Below are positions 37,286-46,040 of a stretch of DNA of 64,000 nt, in pieces. The translations under genes and the position numbers were made by a program. The notes below the pieces were generated by a model. That model was not told the origin of the DNA. It searched no databases and saw nothing but the letters and a program-made list of their open reading frames with translations. Source of the DNA: Pseudolactococcus chungangensis CAU 28 = DSM 22330. GTDB lineage: Bacteria > Bacillota > Bacilli > Lactobacillales > Streptococcaceae. The stretch is from NCBI RefSeq assembly GCF_002441885.1, contig NZ_JXJT01000001.1:80467-144466 (forward strand). The letters are read 5' to 3'. How positions within the stretch are numbered: position 1 is the first letter of the stretch; each line of letters opens with the position of its first letter.

Positions 37286-39150
37286 TGCCGACAATAAAAA
37301 ATACCCCTAAAAAATCTCATAGCGGTGGCTTTGGACCAGGTCGTGGTCTCGCTTCCGGCGGTGAAAAACCCAAAGACGTCAAAAAAGCCCTAGGCGATTT
37401 AGTGAGATATGTCAAACCCTGGTATGCAGCAATTCTAGTCGCAGCAGCAGCAGCATGTGGTGGTGCTTATTTGACGATTATCGGGCCTGACCGCTTATCA
37501 GAAATTACCAATAAGATTATGGAAGGGTTGAAAGCCAGCTTTATCCCGAAAGGGATGCCAGGTCATGGCGATATTGACCTGAAAGCTATCACATCAATTG
37601 GGATAACGTTAATTGCTTTCTATTTAGGTTCAGCGATTCTGAGTTATGCCCAAGGATTTATCATGGCAACCGTGACGCAGCGGGCATCTAAAAAATTACG
37701 TCAGGATATTTCGACTAAAATCAATAAATTACCATTGCGTTACTTTGATAGTCACCCTTATGGTGATACGTTATCGCGCGTGACAAATGACGTGGATGCC
37801 ATTAGTCAAGCGCTTAACCAATCTGTTGGTAGCTTAGTCTCAGCATTGACTTTGTTCTTTGGTACAATCATTATGATGTTTAAAACCAACGTTGAAATGA
37901 GTCTGACTGCCATTGCGACAACAGCTATCGGTTTTGGTTTAATGATGTTGATCATGACTAAATCACAAAAATTCTTTAACGCCCAACAAAATGGGCTCGG
38001 CGAGGTCAATGGTTTTGTGGAAGAAGTTTACACAGGTCATAACATTGTCAAAGTCTCTAATGCAGACAAAGCCAAACAAGATGAGTTTGATGAAATCAAT
38101 GAACGATTGTATAATTCAGTTTGGAAATCTCAATTTCTGTCTGGCTTGATGATGCCAATCATGCAATTTATTGGTAACTTTGGTTATGGTGCGGTCTGTT
38201 TGGTTGGGGCGATTTTAGCCATTGACGGTAAAATAGAATTTGGCGTGATTGTTGCCTTCATGATTTATATTCGTCTGTTCACCCAACCCTTAACACAAAT
38301 TGCACAAGCGGTAACGTCTATGCAATCAGCAGGGGCAGCCTCAGAGCGGATTTTCACATTCTTCGCGGAGCCTGAATTAGAAGACGAAACTGGTAAAGCA
38401 ACGACATTGGTCAACCCTAAAGGGGCTGTTGAATTTAAAAATGTACGCTTTGGTTACACTGATGAACGTGTGATTATCAATGATTTCTCAGCTAAAGCTG
38501 AACCAGGGCAAAAGATTGCTATCGTGGGTCCAACAGGTGCGGGTAAATCGACCATGGTTAACTTGCTGATGCGTTTCTATGACATCAATTCTGGTCAGAT
38601 CATCATTGATGGTACGCCAATTATGGCTATCACGCGTGAGGCTGTTCATGACCAGTTTTCAATGGTCTTGCAAGACACGTGGTTGTTTGAGGGCACAGTA
38701 AAAGAAAACTTGATTTACAATCAAACGAATATCACAGATGAACAAGTCATTGCTGCTGCTAAAGCGGTTGGCGTCGACCACTTCATTAATACCCTGCCGA
38801 ATGGTTATGACTCTGTATTGAAAGACGCGGAAGAATTATCAGTTGGTGAGCGTCAACTCTTGACTATTGCGCGTGCACTTTTGAAAGATGCGCCAATGTT
38901 GATTCTTGATGAGGCGACATCATCTGTTGATACACGGACAGAAGAATTAATTCAAAAAGCCATGGATAAACTCATGGAGGGTCGGACAAGCTTTGTCATT
39001 GCGCATAGATTGTCGACTATTAAAAATGCTGATTTGATTCTCGTCATGAAAGACGGTGACATCATTGAAAGTGGTAATCATGAAACCTTACTTGAGCAAG
39101 GTGGTTTCTACGCTGATTTGTATAATTCACAGTTTGAAAGCGTTGCTTAA
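37285..39150 (+). CDS. Heterodimeric ABC multidrug exporter, catalytic-site subunit
   Basis: The 621-residue partner has a Gly-rich N-terminal extension (KSHSGGFGPGRGLASGGEK), six TM segments and an ATPase with Walker A GPTGAGKSTMV, Walker B plus catalytic Glu MLILDEATSSVD and H-loop IAHRLSTI. Its signature is degenerate (LSVGERQLLTIARA), as expected for the LmrD-like partner. Together the subunits have one hydrolytic and one degenerate site. The start (TAATG) overlaps the previous stop. A terminator follows. Confidence 0.93.
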   Translation: MPTIKNTPKKSHSGGFGPGRGLASGGEKPKDVKKALGDLVRYVKPWYAAILVAAAAACGGAYLTIIGPDRLSEITNKIMEGLKASFIPKGMPGHGDIDLKAITSIGITLIAFYLGSAILSYAQGFIMATVTQRASKKLRQDISTKINKLPLRYFDSHPYGDTLSRVTNDVDAISQALNQSVGSLVSALTLFFGTIIMMFKTNVEMSLTAIATTAIGFGLMMLIMTKSQKFFNAQQNGLGEVNGFVEEVYTGHNIVKVSNADKAKQDEFDEINERLYNSVWKSQFLSGLMMPIMQFIGNFGYGAVCLVGAILAIDGKIEFGVIVAFMIYIRLFTQPLTQIAQAVTSMQSAGAASERIFTFFAEPELEDETGKATTLVNPKGAVEFKNVRFGYTDERVIINDFSAKAEPGQKIAIVGPTGAGKSTMVNLLMRFYDINSGQIIIDGTPIMAITREAVHDQFSMVLQDTWLFEGTVKENLIYNQTNITDEQVIAAAKAVGVDHFINTLPNGYDSVLKDAEELSVGERQLLTIARALLKDAPMLILDEATSSVDTRTEELIQKAMDKLMEGRTSFVIAHRLSTIKNADLILVMKDGDIIESGNHETLLEQGGFYADLYNSQFESVA

Positions 39151-39167
39151 TTGATAAAATGAAAAAG

Positions 39168-39198
39168 TAGTTTAGACAATTGTCTAAACTATCTTTTT
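39168..39198. terminator. Terminator of the marR-ABC operon
   Basis: A 24-bp perfect palindrome (TAGTTTAGACAA and its complement, 39168-39191) is followed by TCTTTTTTT. Confidence 0.88.
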
Positions 39199-39565
39199 TT
39201 GTCAAAAAAAATCGACTAAAAAGGGTCACTAATGGCATATATAAAGTCGTTTAGGGTATACGGTGTTTTTTTTAATCAATAATAAGGTAGAGTGAATATA
39301 GCATATCTTTTCGTGATAAATCAATAAAGGACGAATCTGACAACTAGCGTGCAGAAAAGTTTAATAGGCATGGCATTATCGACATTACGAGACACAATGC
39401 ACAGTGTTATAGCGGTATTTGGTATTTATAATAACGACTTGGACTTAAGAGAAATATTTGAGCATAGTTTACGTATAGTAATAAAGTGCTGATTGCTTTG
39501 TCCTAATAAGAGATATGAAGATGTTGATGCAGAAGGTGACTGTTGTAGATTGGAGAAGAGCAGAA
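39199..39565. other. AT-rich intergenic stretch before the LytTR regulator
   Basis: I see no gene, riboswitch, clear direct repeats of a LytTR site or consensus promoter here. A short in-frame extension of the regulator (from 39515) lacks a ribosome site. Confidence 0.5.
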
Positions 39566-40300
39566 ATGAATTTAATTATTCTTGAGGATGATTTGTTGCA
39601 ACAAGAGCGTTTAAAAAAATTTATTCTAGCTTATTTAAGTCAGAAGAAACATTCGATTGGGCGTATGATTGTTTGTGGTAAAACAAGACAACTTTTAGAA
39701 GAGCTAGAGAATATCTCTCAAAATAATATATATTTTTTAGAGACGGCGATAAAAGGTGATCTTGATGCTGGGCTTAAAGTCGCACAGAAAATTCGAAAGT
39801 TTGATCCACTGGGTCAGATTACCTTTGTCACAAGACACAGTGAATTTGCGACACTGACTTATGAATATAGAGTTAATGCGCATGATGTTATTGATAAAAA
39901 AATGTCAGAAATAGCCTTCTACGACAGGATTATCGCTAACATTGAAGATTTTTTAACCTTTAATGAGCAGCTACCTTTGAGTGAAGTTTTCACCTATTTA
40001 ACAAGAACTGGTAAAGTGATTACTGCCCTTTATTCGGATATTTATTTTTTTGAAACAGGTAATTTATCCCATCAAATATTACTCAGTATGAAAAGTGAGG
40101 TTATTCCTTTTTATGGTTCTCTAACAGACATTGAAAAAACTTCTGAGTGTTTAATACGTATCCATCGTAACACTGTTGTTAATAAAAATAAAATAAAAAG
40201 ATGTCTAAAAAAAGATAAAAAAATAGTACTTGAAGATGAGACAACATTTTATGTTTCAAGGTCTGGTCGAAAAAATTTAAGAGAAATAAATAAATGGTAA
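39566..40300 (+). CDS. LytTR (AgrA/ComE-type) response regulator with Glu at the phosphorylation site
   Basis: The 244-residue protein has a receiver domain (about 1-125) and a LytTR DNA-binding domain (about 145-244; RIHRNTVVNKNKIK). The acidic pocket is present (ILEDD, D8/D9), but the residue that is Asp in AgrA relatives (YFLDI) is Glu here: YFLETAIKGDLDAG, E59. The regulator may therefore act without phosphorylation. No histidine kinase or peptide gene lies beside it. GGAGAAG sets ATG 39566. Confidence 0.85.
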   Translation: MNLIILEDDLLQQERLKKFILAYLSQKKHSIGRMIVCGKTRQLLEELENISQNNIYFLETAIKGDLDAGLKVAQKIRKFDPLGQITFVTRHSEFATLTYEYRVNAHDVIDKKMSEIAFYDRIIANIEDFLTFNEQLPLSEVFTYLTRTGKVITALYSDIYFFETGNLSHQILLSMKSEVIPFYGSLTDIEKTSECLIRIHRNTVVNKNKIKRCLKKDKKIVLEDETTFYVSRSGRKNLREINKW

Positions 40301-40493
40301 GACTAGAATAGAGTACTTGAAAATGCTAGTCTGGACGATTTTTTGAACCAATGATATTTTATAAACAGACAGACAGACGACATCAGGTTTGTTATAATGC
40401 AAGCTAGGGTGATAAGCCGTAGCAATTGATGATGAAGGTGTTTAGAGAAAGTTGATTCATAGGCCAAAATGAGAAAGTGGCGGTATCATAGAT

Positions 40494-41252
40494 ATGCAAG
40501 ATTTAGTGAATTTCAGAGATTTAGGTGGCTACCAAGCACAAGAAGGAAAAAAAGTCACACATGGCAAAGTTTTAAGAGCTGCCCAACCCATTGGGCTATC
40601 AGAGTCGGATAAAAATACCTTATTAAAAGATTATCATCTCAAAAAAATCATTGATTTTCGATCTCAACAAGAAGTCGTTGAAAAACCTGTTGACACCTTA
40701 TCAGGCGTGGCCTATCTCAATATTGATCTCATGAAAGACATACAGTCGGGGACATCAGGCTTAGCAGATTTGGCAAAAAGCGCATCAGTTTCAGAAGTTG
40801 ATAAAGCCATGCAAACCATTTACGGTGAACTCGTCTTGGATAAGACCAGCCAAAAAGGCTACGCAAACTTTCTTGAGCAGATTATTATGCAAGAAGAAGG
40901 TGCCATACTCTTTCATTGTTTTGCTGGAAAAGACCGCACCGGTGTTGGTGCTGCACTCATACTAAGTCTTTTGGGTGTCCGCCAAGCTGACATCGTGTAT
41001 GACTATTTGCTGACCAATACCCAGAGACAAGAGACGAATCATAAAATGACAACCTTCGCAGCGTCACAAGGCATGACAAGGGAACAACTGCTAGCCTTAG
41101 ACAGATTATTATCGGTTGATGAAACCTACCTAGGGCATGCCTTTTCTAACATAAAGGAGAACTATGGAACGATTCAAACGTATGCAACCGAGGCTCTAAA
41201 TTTTGAGCAAGACAAGCAAGCCTATCTGCACAAGCTATTATTAACAGACTGA
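40494..41252 (+). CDS. Tyrosine/lipid phosphatase of the DSP3 family
   Basis: The 252-residue protein carries the Cys-based phosphatase loop HCFAGKDRTG (CX5R) and the conserved N-terminal NFRDLGGY and DFRSQQEV motifs of the Tyr_phosphatase_3 / LipA-like family. Members dephosphorylate proteins or phosphoinositides. It lacks a clear ribosome site at ATG 40494. A -10 box TATAAT (40393-40398) lies upstream, beside a short (ACAG)n run at 40365-40379. It seems monocistronic. Confidence 0.88.
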   Translation: MQDLVNFRDLGGYQAQEGKKVTHGKVLRAAQPIGLSESDKNTLLKDYHLKKIIDFRSQQEVVEKPVDTLSGVAYLNIDLMKDIQSGTSGLADLAKSASVSEVDKAMQTIYGELVLDKTSQKGYANFLEQIIMQEEGAILFHCFAGKDRTGVGAALILSLLGVRQADIVYDYLLTNTQRQETNHKMTTFAASQGMTREQLLALDRLLSVDETYLGHAFSNIKENYGTIQTYATEALNFEQDKQAYLHKLLLTD

Positions 41253-41330
41253 CTCGCTCTCAGCAATAAAATCATGTTAGCGGACAGTATTTGATTTTAA
41301 AAAGAGTTTGAAAGAGAAAAACTAGCCCTA

Positions 41331-41355
41331 ATTGATCATGATAGACATGATCAAT
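41331..41355. repeat. Perfect inverted repeat after the phosphatase gene
   Basis: ATTGATCATG (41331-41340) and CATGATCAAT (41346-41355) form a 10-bp stem with a five-base loop, followed by an A-run rather than a T-run. It is thus not a standard terminator on the plus strand. Confidence 0.45.
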
Positions 41356-41388
41356 AAAAAAATAATGTAAAAAAAATTGTAAAGCGAC

Positions 41389-41417
41389 TTTACAACTGTT
41401 AAATTTTGAGTTACAAT
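41389..41417 (+). promoter_or_regulatory. Promoter of the M-box/mgtA unit
   Basis: TTTACA (41389-41394) and TACAAT (41412-41417) are spaced 17 bp, about 30 bases before the riboswitch. Confidence 0.8.
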
Positions 41418-41449
41418 AAATCTGTAATAAAAATAACAAAATATAATCA

Positions 41450-41669
41450 TTGTTAGATGAGGCTCCTATACTGGAAATATGCTACTGCCGCGAAATGTCG
41501 AGAGACGCCAAGCTGGTTAAACAAAATAAATCGTGAAGGTTTATTTCAATGTAGCTAGAAAATTTTCTTACGCCGTATAGTGCTAAAGTTCAACGATAGG
41601 CTATGTGTGCAGATAAATGATTGAGGAATCTTGTGCATCAACTTATTGTTGATGTGCGGATTCCTTTTT
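41450..41669 (+). promoter_or_regulatory. M-box Mg2+ riboswitch (ykoK leader) with terminator
   Basis: Conserved M-box blocks appear in order: GTTAGATGAGGCTCCTATAC, GCTACTGCCG, AAATGTCGAGAGACGCCAA, a variable TAAATCGTGAAGGTTTATTT stem, then GCCGTATAGTGCTAAAGTTC and AACGATAGGC. A terminator follows (AGGAATC...GTTGATG...GGATTCCTTTTTG, 41624-41669). High Mg2+ should favour termination, so mgtA is expressed when Mg2+ is low. Confidence 0.93.
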
Positions 41670-41808
41670 GTTTGACCTGACTATTTCGTTACGCTAAGCC
41701 TGGCTAGCTAGACAAGACAAAATAATCAGATCAAACAAAAATACCTACCATCAAAGCCGTTTATGAAACTTAATTTAATACAATGATTCAACGAAAGAGA
41801 AAAGGTGT

Positions 41809-41903
41809 TGATGAGCGGTCAGCGCTGTACAAACTTAGGAAAAGACGCAAAGACGCTTTATCGTCTGCGTACTTTTCTCTAGTTTGCTAGGTGCTGCTCA
41901 TCA
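41809..41903. repeat. Long foldback between riboswitch and mgtA
   Basis: TGATGAGC (41809-41816) pairs with GCTCATCA (41896-41903). Arms continue through CAAACT/AGTTTG, GGAAAAG/CTTTTC, CGCA/GCGT and AGACG/CGTCT to a small loop, spanning 95 bases with few mismatches. It ends 11 bases before the mgtA ribosome site. Confidence 0.65.
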
Positions 41904-41926
41904 TAAACCGGATTAGAGGTCTAAAA

Positions 41927-44503
41927 ATGGAAAAAAAGACAAAAGCGTTTGAATTACAAAAACTTGCCCTACAAGCACCAGAACAGTTATTTGGTGACTA
42001 CCAAACGACGCGAGAAGGTCTTGGTACAGCAGATGCTAAAGATCGTCTGGAAACTTATGGCATGAATATCGTGGCATCGCAAAAACCGTTACCTGCATGG
42101 AAAATCTGGCTCAATGCCCTTAAAGATCCCTTTGTTATCGTCTTGATTTTGCTAGCAATCGTCTCTTTCATCACCAATGATATTGAGGCGGTTGTCGTCA
42201 TGAGTTTGATGGTTATCTGCTCAGTCTCTATTAGTTTCTACCAAGAATATACGAGCCAAAAAACCAGTATCAATCTTCGTGAAATGATTGAAAATACAGC
42301 AGCTGTCATTCGTGAAGGCGAACGTCAAGAAATCCCGATGGATGAAATTGTCCCTGGCGATATCGTCAAACTCCATACTGGTGACATGATTCCAGCAGAC
42401 GGTGTTCTGCTCGATTCCAACGACTTGTTTATCAACCAAAGCTCGCTCACAGGTGAATCACTTCCTGTCGAAAAACTACCTTTGACAGCTGACAATCGTG
42501 CAGATAATGCCGATAAACCAGCAGTTGATTTACCCAATCTTCTCTTTATGGGGACAGACGTTCTGAGTGGACAAGGCACCATTCTCATCTTGAAAACTGG
42601 GAAAGATACATTCTTCGGAGATATTGCAAAGAGTGCGACAGGCAGCAAAGCTGAGACGGCATTTGAAATTGGTCTAAAACGCGTTAGTTCCCTACTCTTG
42701 AAGATGATCGCGATCTTATTTCCGATTGTCTTTATCCTCAACGTCTTGACTAAGCATGATGTCAATAGTGCTTTTTTCTTCGCCATTGCCGTCGCGGTTG
42801 GTTTAACGCCTGAAATGCTACCAATGATTGTCAATTCAAATCTGGCAAAAGGGGCGCAAAAACTTGCTAAGGAAAAAGTGATTGTCAAGAAACTGTCTGC
42901 TATCCAAAATCTGGGAGCCATGGATATCTTGTGTACCGATAAGACAGGGACAATCACCGAGGACCGTGTCGTGCTCATGCACTATGTTGACCCTTTTGGC
43001 AATGAAAACGAAGACGTTCTCAACTATGCCTACCTCAATTCTAAATACCAAACCGGTTGGCGCAACCTCATGGATGTCGCTGTACTAGATTACTTTGATA
43101 GCAAGAAAAAGACCTTACCTTTTGCCAATGTCAGCAAGATTGACGAAATTCCCTTCGACTTTTCACGTCGGAGACTATCTGTTGCTTTATCTCTGGCTGG
43201 TGAGCGTGTGATGATTACCAAAGGTGCCGTTGAAGAAATGGCAGAGGTTTGTTCTTCTGTCCTTATCAATGGCGAAAAAGTCGCCCTAACGCCTGACCTC
43301 ATTGAGCAAATGAAAGCCGTCAATGTCAAGATGAATCAGGATGGTATGCGCGTGATTACCGTCGCGCAAAAAACGATTGACAGTGATGTCATTCACATCG
43401 CCGATGAAAATAACCTGACCATTCTAGGCTTTATCGGCTTTCTTGACCCAGCCAAAGCATCAGCCATTACTGCGATTTCCTCTCTTCAAGCACATGGTGT
43501 GACAGTTAAAGTCTTGACCGGCGACAATGCCATTGTCGCCCAAAAAGTCTGCGCAGACGTCGGTATTGATGCTGAGCACTACCTGCTTGGTAGCGACATT
43601 GATGGCATGAGCGACGCTGAACTGACCGAACAAGCAGAAAAACTGAACCTCTTTGCCAAACTCAACCCCATGCAAAAAGAGCGCGTCATTGGCTTACTCA
43701 AACAAAAAGATCACATCGTCGGGTTCATGGGGGATGGCATTAATGACGCCCCTTCTTTAAGAACGGCAGACGTTGGTATCTCAGTCGACACGGCAGCGGA
43801 TATCACAAAAGATGCCAGCACGATTATCTTACTAGAAAAGAGTCTCCAAGTCCTAGAAATCGGTGTCCAAGAAGGTCGTAGCGTCTTTATTAACATGATG
43901 AAATACATCAAAATCACCCTCAGCTCTAACTTCGGTAATGTCTTTTCGATTTTGATCGCTAGCGCCTTTCTACCATTTCTGCCAATGTTATCAATGCAAC
44001 TTCTCGTGCAAAATCTTATCTATGATGTGGCGCAGCTCGCAATTCCTTGGGATAATGTTGATCAAGAAGAAATTGAGAAACCTGTTACTTGGAACATGAA
44101 GAACTTACTGAATTTTACTTTCTTAATTGGACCAGTCAGTTCAATCTTTGATATTCTGACTTTCATCCTCTTATACTTCGGTTTCCATTACAATACCATC
44201 GCAAGTCAAGGGACTTTCCAAAGTGGTTGGTTTATCGTCGGTTTGATTACACAAACACTAGCCTTGCATATTTTAAGGACGAAAAAAGTACCCTTTATCA
44301 AGAGTAGTGCCAGCATCACAGTTTGGGTAGCAACCATCGGTGTCTTTGTCATCGGAGGCGTGTTGAGTTTGACATCTATCGGTCATTTCTTTGACCTTCA
44401 CTTGCTGCCAGTGACTTACTGGTTGATTTTCCCGTTTATTATCATCGGCTATCTCATTACCTTGCAATTTGCTAAGATGATTTATCAAAAAAGTAGTGAG
44501 TAA
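41927..44503 (+). CDS. mgtA: Mg2+-importing P-type ATPase
   Basis: The 858-residue P3B-type ATPase imports Mg2+. Seen are the actuator TGES loop (SSLTGESLPVEK), the phosphorylation site CTDKTGTITED, the nucleotide-binding KGAVEEM and the hinge GDGINDAPSLRTADVGIS. About ten TM segments are present with the membrane motif VGLTPEMLPMI. ATG 41927 is set by AGAGG at 41915; a GTG at 41891 would lie inside the foldback. The M-box upstream confirms Mg2+ as substrate. A terminator follows. Confidence 0.95.
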   Translation: MEKKTKAFELQKLALQAPEQLFGDYQTTREGLGTADAKDRLETYGMNIVASQKPLPAWKIWLNALKDPFVIVLILLAIVSFITNDIEAVVVMSLMVICSVSISFYQEYTSQKTSINLREMIENTAAVIREGERQEIPMDEIVPGDIVKLHTGDMIPADGVLLDSNDLFINQSSLTGESLPVEKLPLTADNRADNADKPAVDLPNLLFMGTDVLSGQGTILILKTGKDTFFGDIAKSATGSKAETAFEIGLKRVSSLLLKMIAILFPIVFILNVLTKHDVNSAFFFAIAVAVGLTPEMLPMIVNSNLAKGAQKLAKEKVIVKKLSAIQNLGAMDILCTDKTGTITEDRVVLMHYVDPFGNENEDVLNYAYLNSKYQTGWRNLMDVAVLDYFDSKKKTLPFANVSKIDEIPFDFSRRRLSVALSLAGERVMITKGAVEEMAEVCSSVLINGEKVALTPDLIEQMKAVNVKMNQDGMRVITVAQKTIDSDVIHIADENNLTILGFIGFLDPAKASAITAISSLQAHGVTVKVLTGDNAIVAQKVCADVGIDAEHYLLGSDIDGMSDAELTEQAEKLNLFAKLNPMQKERVIGLLKQKDHIVGFMGDGINDAPSLRTADVGISVDTAADITKDASTIILLEKSLQVLEIGVQEGRSVFINMMKYIKITLSSNFGNVFSILIASAFLPFLPMLSMQLLVQNLIYDVAQLAIPWDNVDQEEIEKPVTWNMKNLLNFTFLIGPVSSIFDILTFILLYFGFHYNTIASQGTFQSGWFIVGLITQTLALHILRTKKVPFIKSSASITVWVATIGVFVIGGVLSLTSIGHFFDLHLLPVTYWLIFPFIIIGYLITLQFAKMIYQKSSE

Positions 44504-44535
44504 TGTAGAAACGATAGCAAAGCTCTTTTAAATAT

Positions 44536-44571
44536 AAAATGACTAGATAGACTATCTGTTTAGTCATTTTT
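44536..44571 (+). terminator. Terminator of mgtA
   Basis: AAAATGACTA pairs with TAGTCATTTT (plus an inner AGATAG/CTATCT) and a T-run follows. Confidence 0.85.
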
Positions 44572-44684
44572 GATGTCGATTAAGGGAATACTATAATTCA
44601 TTATAACATTGTGATATACTTAAGGGAGTAAGAATAGGTATCATGCTTTCGAATTTGTTTTTATATCAAAAAGGAGGGAAATAT

Positions 44685-45551
44685 TTGAAAATAGAAGAAA
44701 TTCAAGAAGGTAGCTTTTATAGGGATAAGCGAGTGGCACGAGGATTTCATCAAGTAGATATCCTTGATAATACGATAACAGCATCCACCTTGTCACGTTT
44801 TGAAAACGGTAACACCCAATTAAAAGCTGAGACACTTTTTCATCTCATTGAAAAAATCGGTATGACAGCTAGTGAATATGATAATGCCCGTCGTCACTAT
44901 CAGTTAAATCGTATGGATAAACTTTATGATAATTTAAATCATATCATGTTTTTAGGTAAGGAAAGTCTAGCTGAATCTGAAAAATTTATAATCACATCAC
45001 CCAAAGATAGGTTTGAAAAACTATCAAACATTTTGATAAAAGCTGTTTTAGAAGATGTCACAGGAAAATCTTATATTTCGCCTGTAGACAAGCAACTAGT
45101 AGGAGATTATCTCTTTAATATTGAATATTGGTCAGAATTTGAGATGAGGGTGCTTTATTATACTCGCTTTATATTAGATACAGGAGATTTATGCGACTTT
45201 GGGGAATTACTGATTAAGCGAACACAACATTTCTATCAAGGTGAGATTAAACGTTTGTTTTTAGCGACACTCAGTTCTCTCTATGGTGTACTGGTTGAAA
45301 GGCAAGCGTTTAGAGAGGCGAGTTATTTCAGAGCTTTTTTGGAAGAGAAAGTGACACAAAAAGAGTTGGAAGTGTTCATATGTTTTAATATTGAAAAACT
45401 TGCTCATGATTATCTACTGGATAGAACGAAAAAAAATCTTACTCAGATAGAAGATTATCTGAATAAGATTGAGACAATAGGTGTGACGGTTTTAGTTAAA
45501 TTTTATCGGGAGTGGCTTAAGAAATTAGAGTCTAAGCCAGTTACGAATTAA
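44685..45551 (+). CDS. Rgg/MutR-family XRE transcriptional regulator
   Basis: The 288-residue protein has an N-terminal HTH (about 5-60; ASTLSRFENGNTQLKAETLFHLIEKIG in two parts) and a long helical C-terminal domain of the Rgg/PlcR type that usually binds a short hydrophobic peptide. TTG 44685 is set by AAGGAGGG at 44671-44678; the ATG 42 bases earlier has no ribosome site. No peptide pheromone gene is evident nearby. A secreted-protein locus follows in the same direction and is the likely target. Confidence 0.85.
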   Translation: MKIEEIQEGSFYRDKRVARGFHQVDILDNTITASTLSRFENGNTQLKAETLFHLIEKIGMTASEYDNARRHYQLNRMDKLYDNLNHIMFLGKESLAESEKFIITSPKDRFEKLSNILIKAVLEDVTGKSYISPVDKQLVGDYLFNIEYWSEFEMRVLYYTRFILDTGDLCDFGELLIKRTQHFYQGEIKRLFLATLSSLYGVLVERQAFREASYFRAFLEEKVTQKELEVFICFNIEKLAHDYLLDRTKKNLTQIEDYLNKIETIGVTVLVKFYREWLKKLESKPVTN

Positions 45552-45644
45552 TGCTAATAAAGACATACTAATACCTACTTTCTTATTTAATATGTAAAGA
45601 GATTTTCTTTATGATTTATGATAGCCTAAAATTAGGAGAATATA

Positions 45645-45699
45645 GAAAACTTGCAAAAATGGGCAATTGTCTAACAATTGCCCATTTTTGCAAGTTTTC
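45645..45699. repeat. 26-bp perfect hairpin downstream of rgg
   Basis: GAAAACTTGCAAAAATGGGC (45645-) continues to AATTGT and pairs without mismatch with the complementary strand ending at 45699, leaving a three-base loop (CTA). The right arm contains TTTTTG, but no T-run follows. It could act as a terminator in both directions or be a mobile-element end. Confidence 0.7.
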
Positions 45700-45728
45700 G
45701 GAATAGTCTCAATTTAGTGGTAAAATGA

Positions 45729-45899
45729 ATTTGTAAGGTTGATAGAAAGCATTTTCCTAAATATCATAAAATCTGTCAACGCCTATCGAGAATTTATAAA
45801 ATTGTGATGAAAAGGTTTCGTGAGGGTGAGGGAAAATTGTTTCTTGATAATCTTATTGCTGATATGGCGCCGTCAGTTATCTTGACTCGGATTGATTAG
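45729..45899 (+). pseudogene. Unidentified gene fragment
   Basis: A 56-codon open stretch without a proper start reads as coding: KHFPKYHKICQRLSRIYKIV, then MKRFREGEGKLFLDNLIADM and APSVILTRID before TAG. A TGA precedes it. The basic start and acidic end look like a protein C-terminus, possibly a transposase or replication-type remnant, but I cannot name the family. Confidence 0.35.
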
Positions 45900-45987
45900 T
45901 TCAGAATTTGTTTCGTTGATGATGTAAACAAGTTTGGCTTATGAAATTTGAGATTATTGTAGTGAGCGAAAGCTTATGGAACACTGG

Positions 45988-46017
45988 TGATTAGATGATA
46001 AGTCATCTAATCATTTT
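45988..46017 (+). promoter_or_regulatory. Hairpin (terminator-like) just before the secreted-protein gene
   Basis: TGATTAGATGA and TCATCTAATCA form an 11-bp perfect stem with a TAAG loop followed by TTTT, only 24 bases before the next start codon. It could be an attenuator or an operator palindrome. Confidence 0.5.
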
Positions 46018-46040
46018 AGAAATGGAAGGAATACATATAT

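Noticed and set aside
41331-41355. Terminator of the phosphatase gene
   Set aside because: The perfect stem is followed by A-residues on the plus strand, and on the minus strand the T-run precedes it, so it is listed only as an inverted repeat.
42325-42978. Minus-strand frame of 217 codons opposite mgtA
   Set aside because: It lies wholly inside the certain P-type ATPase gene and has a composition typical of antisense to that gene.
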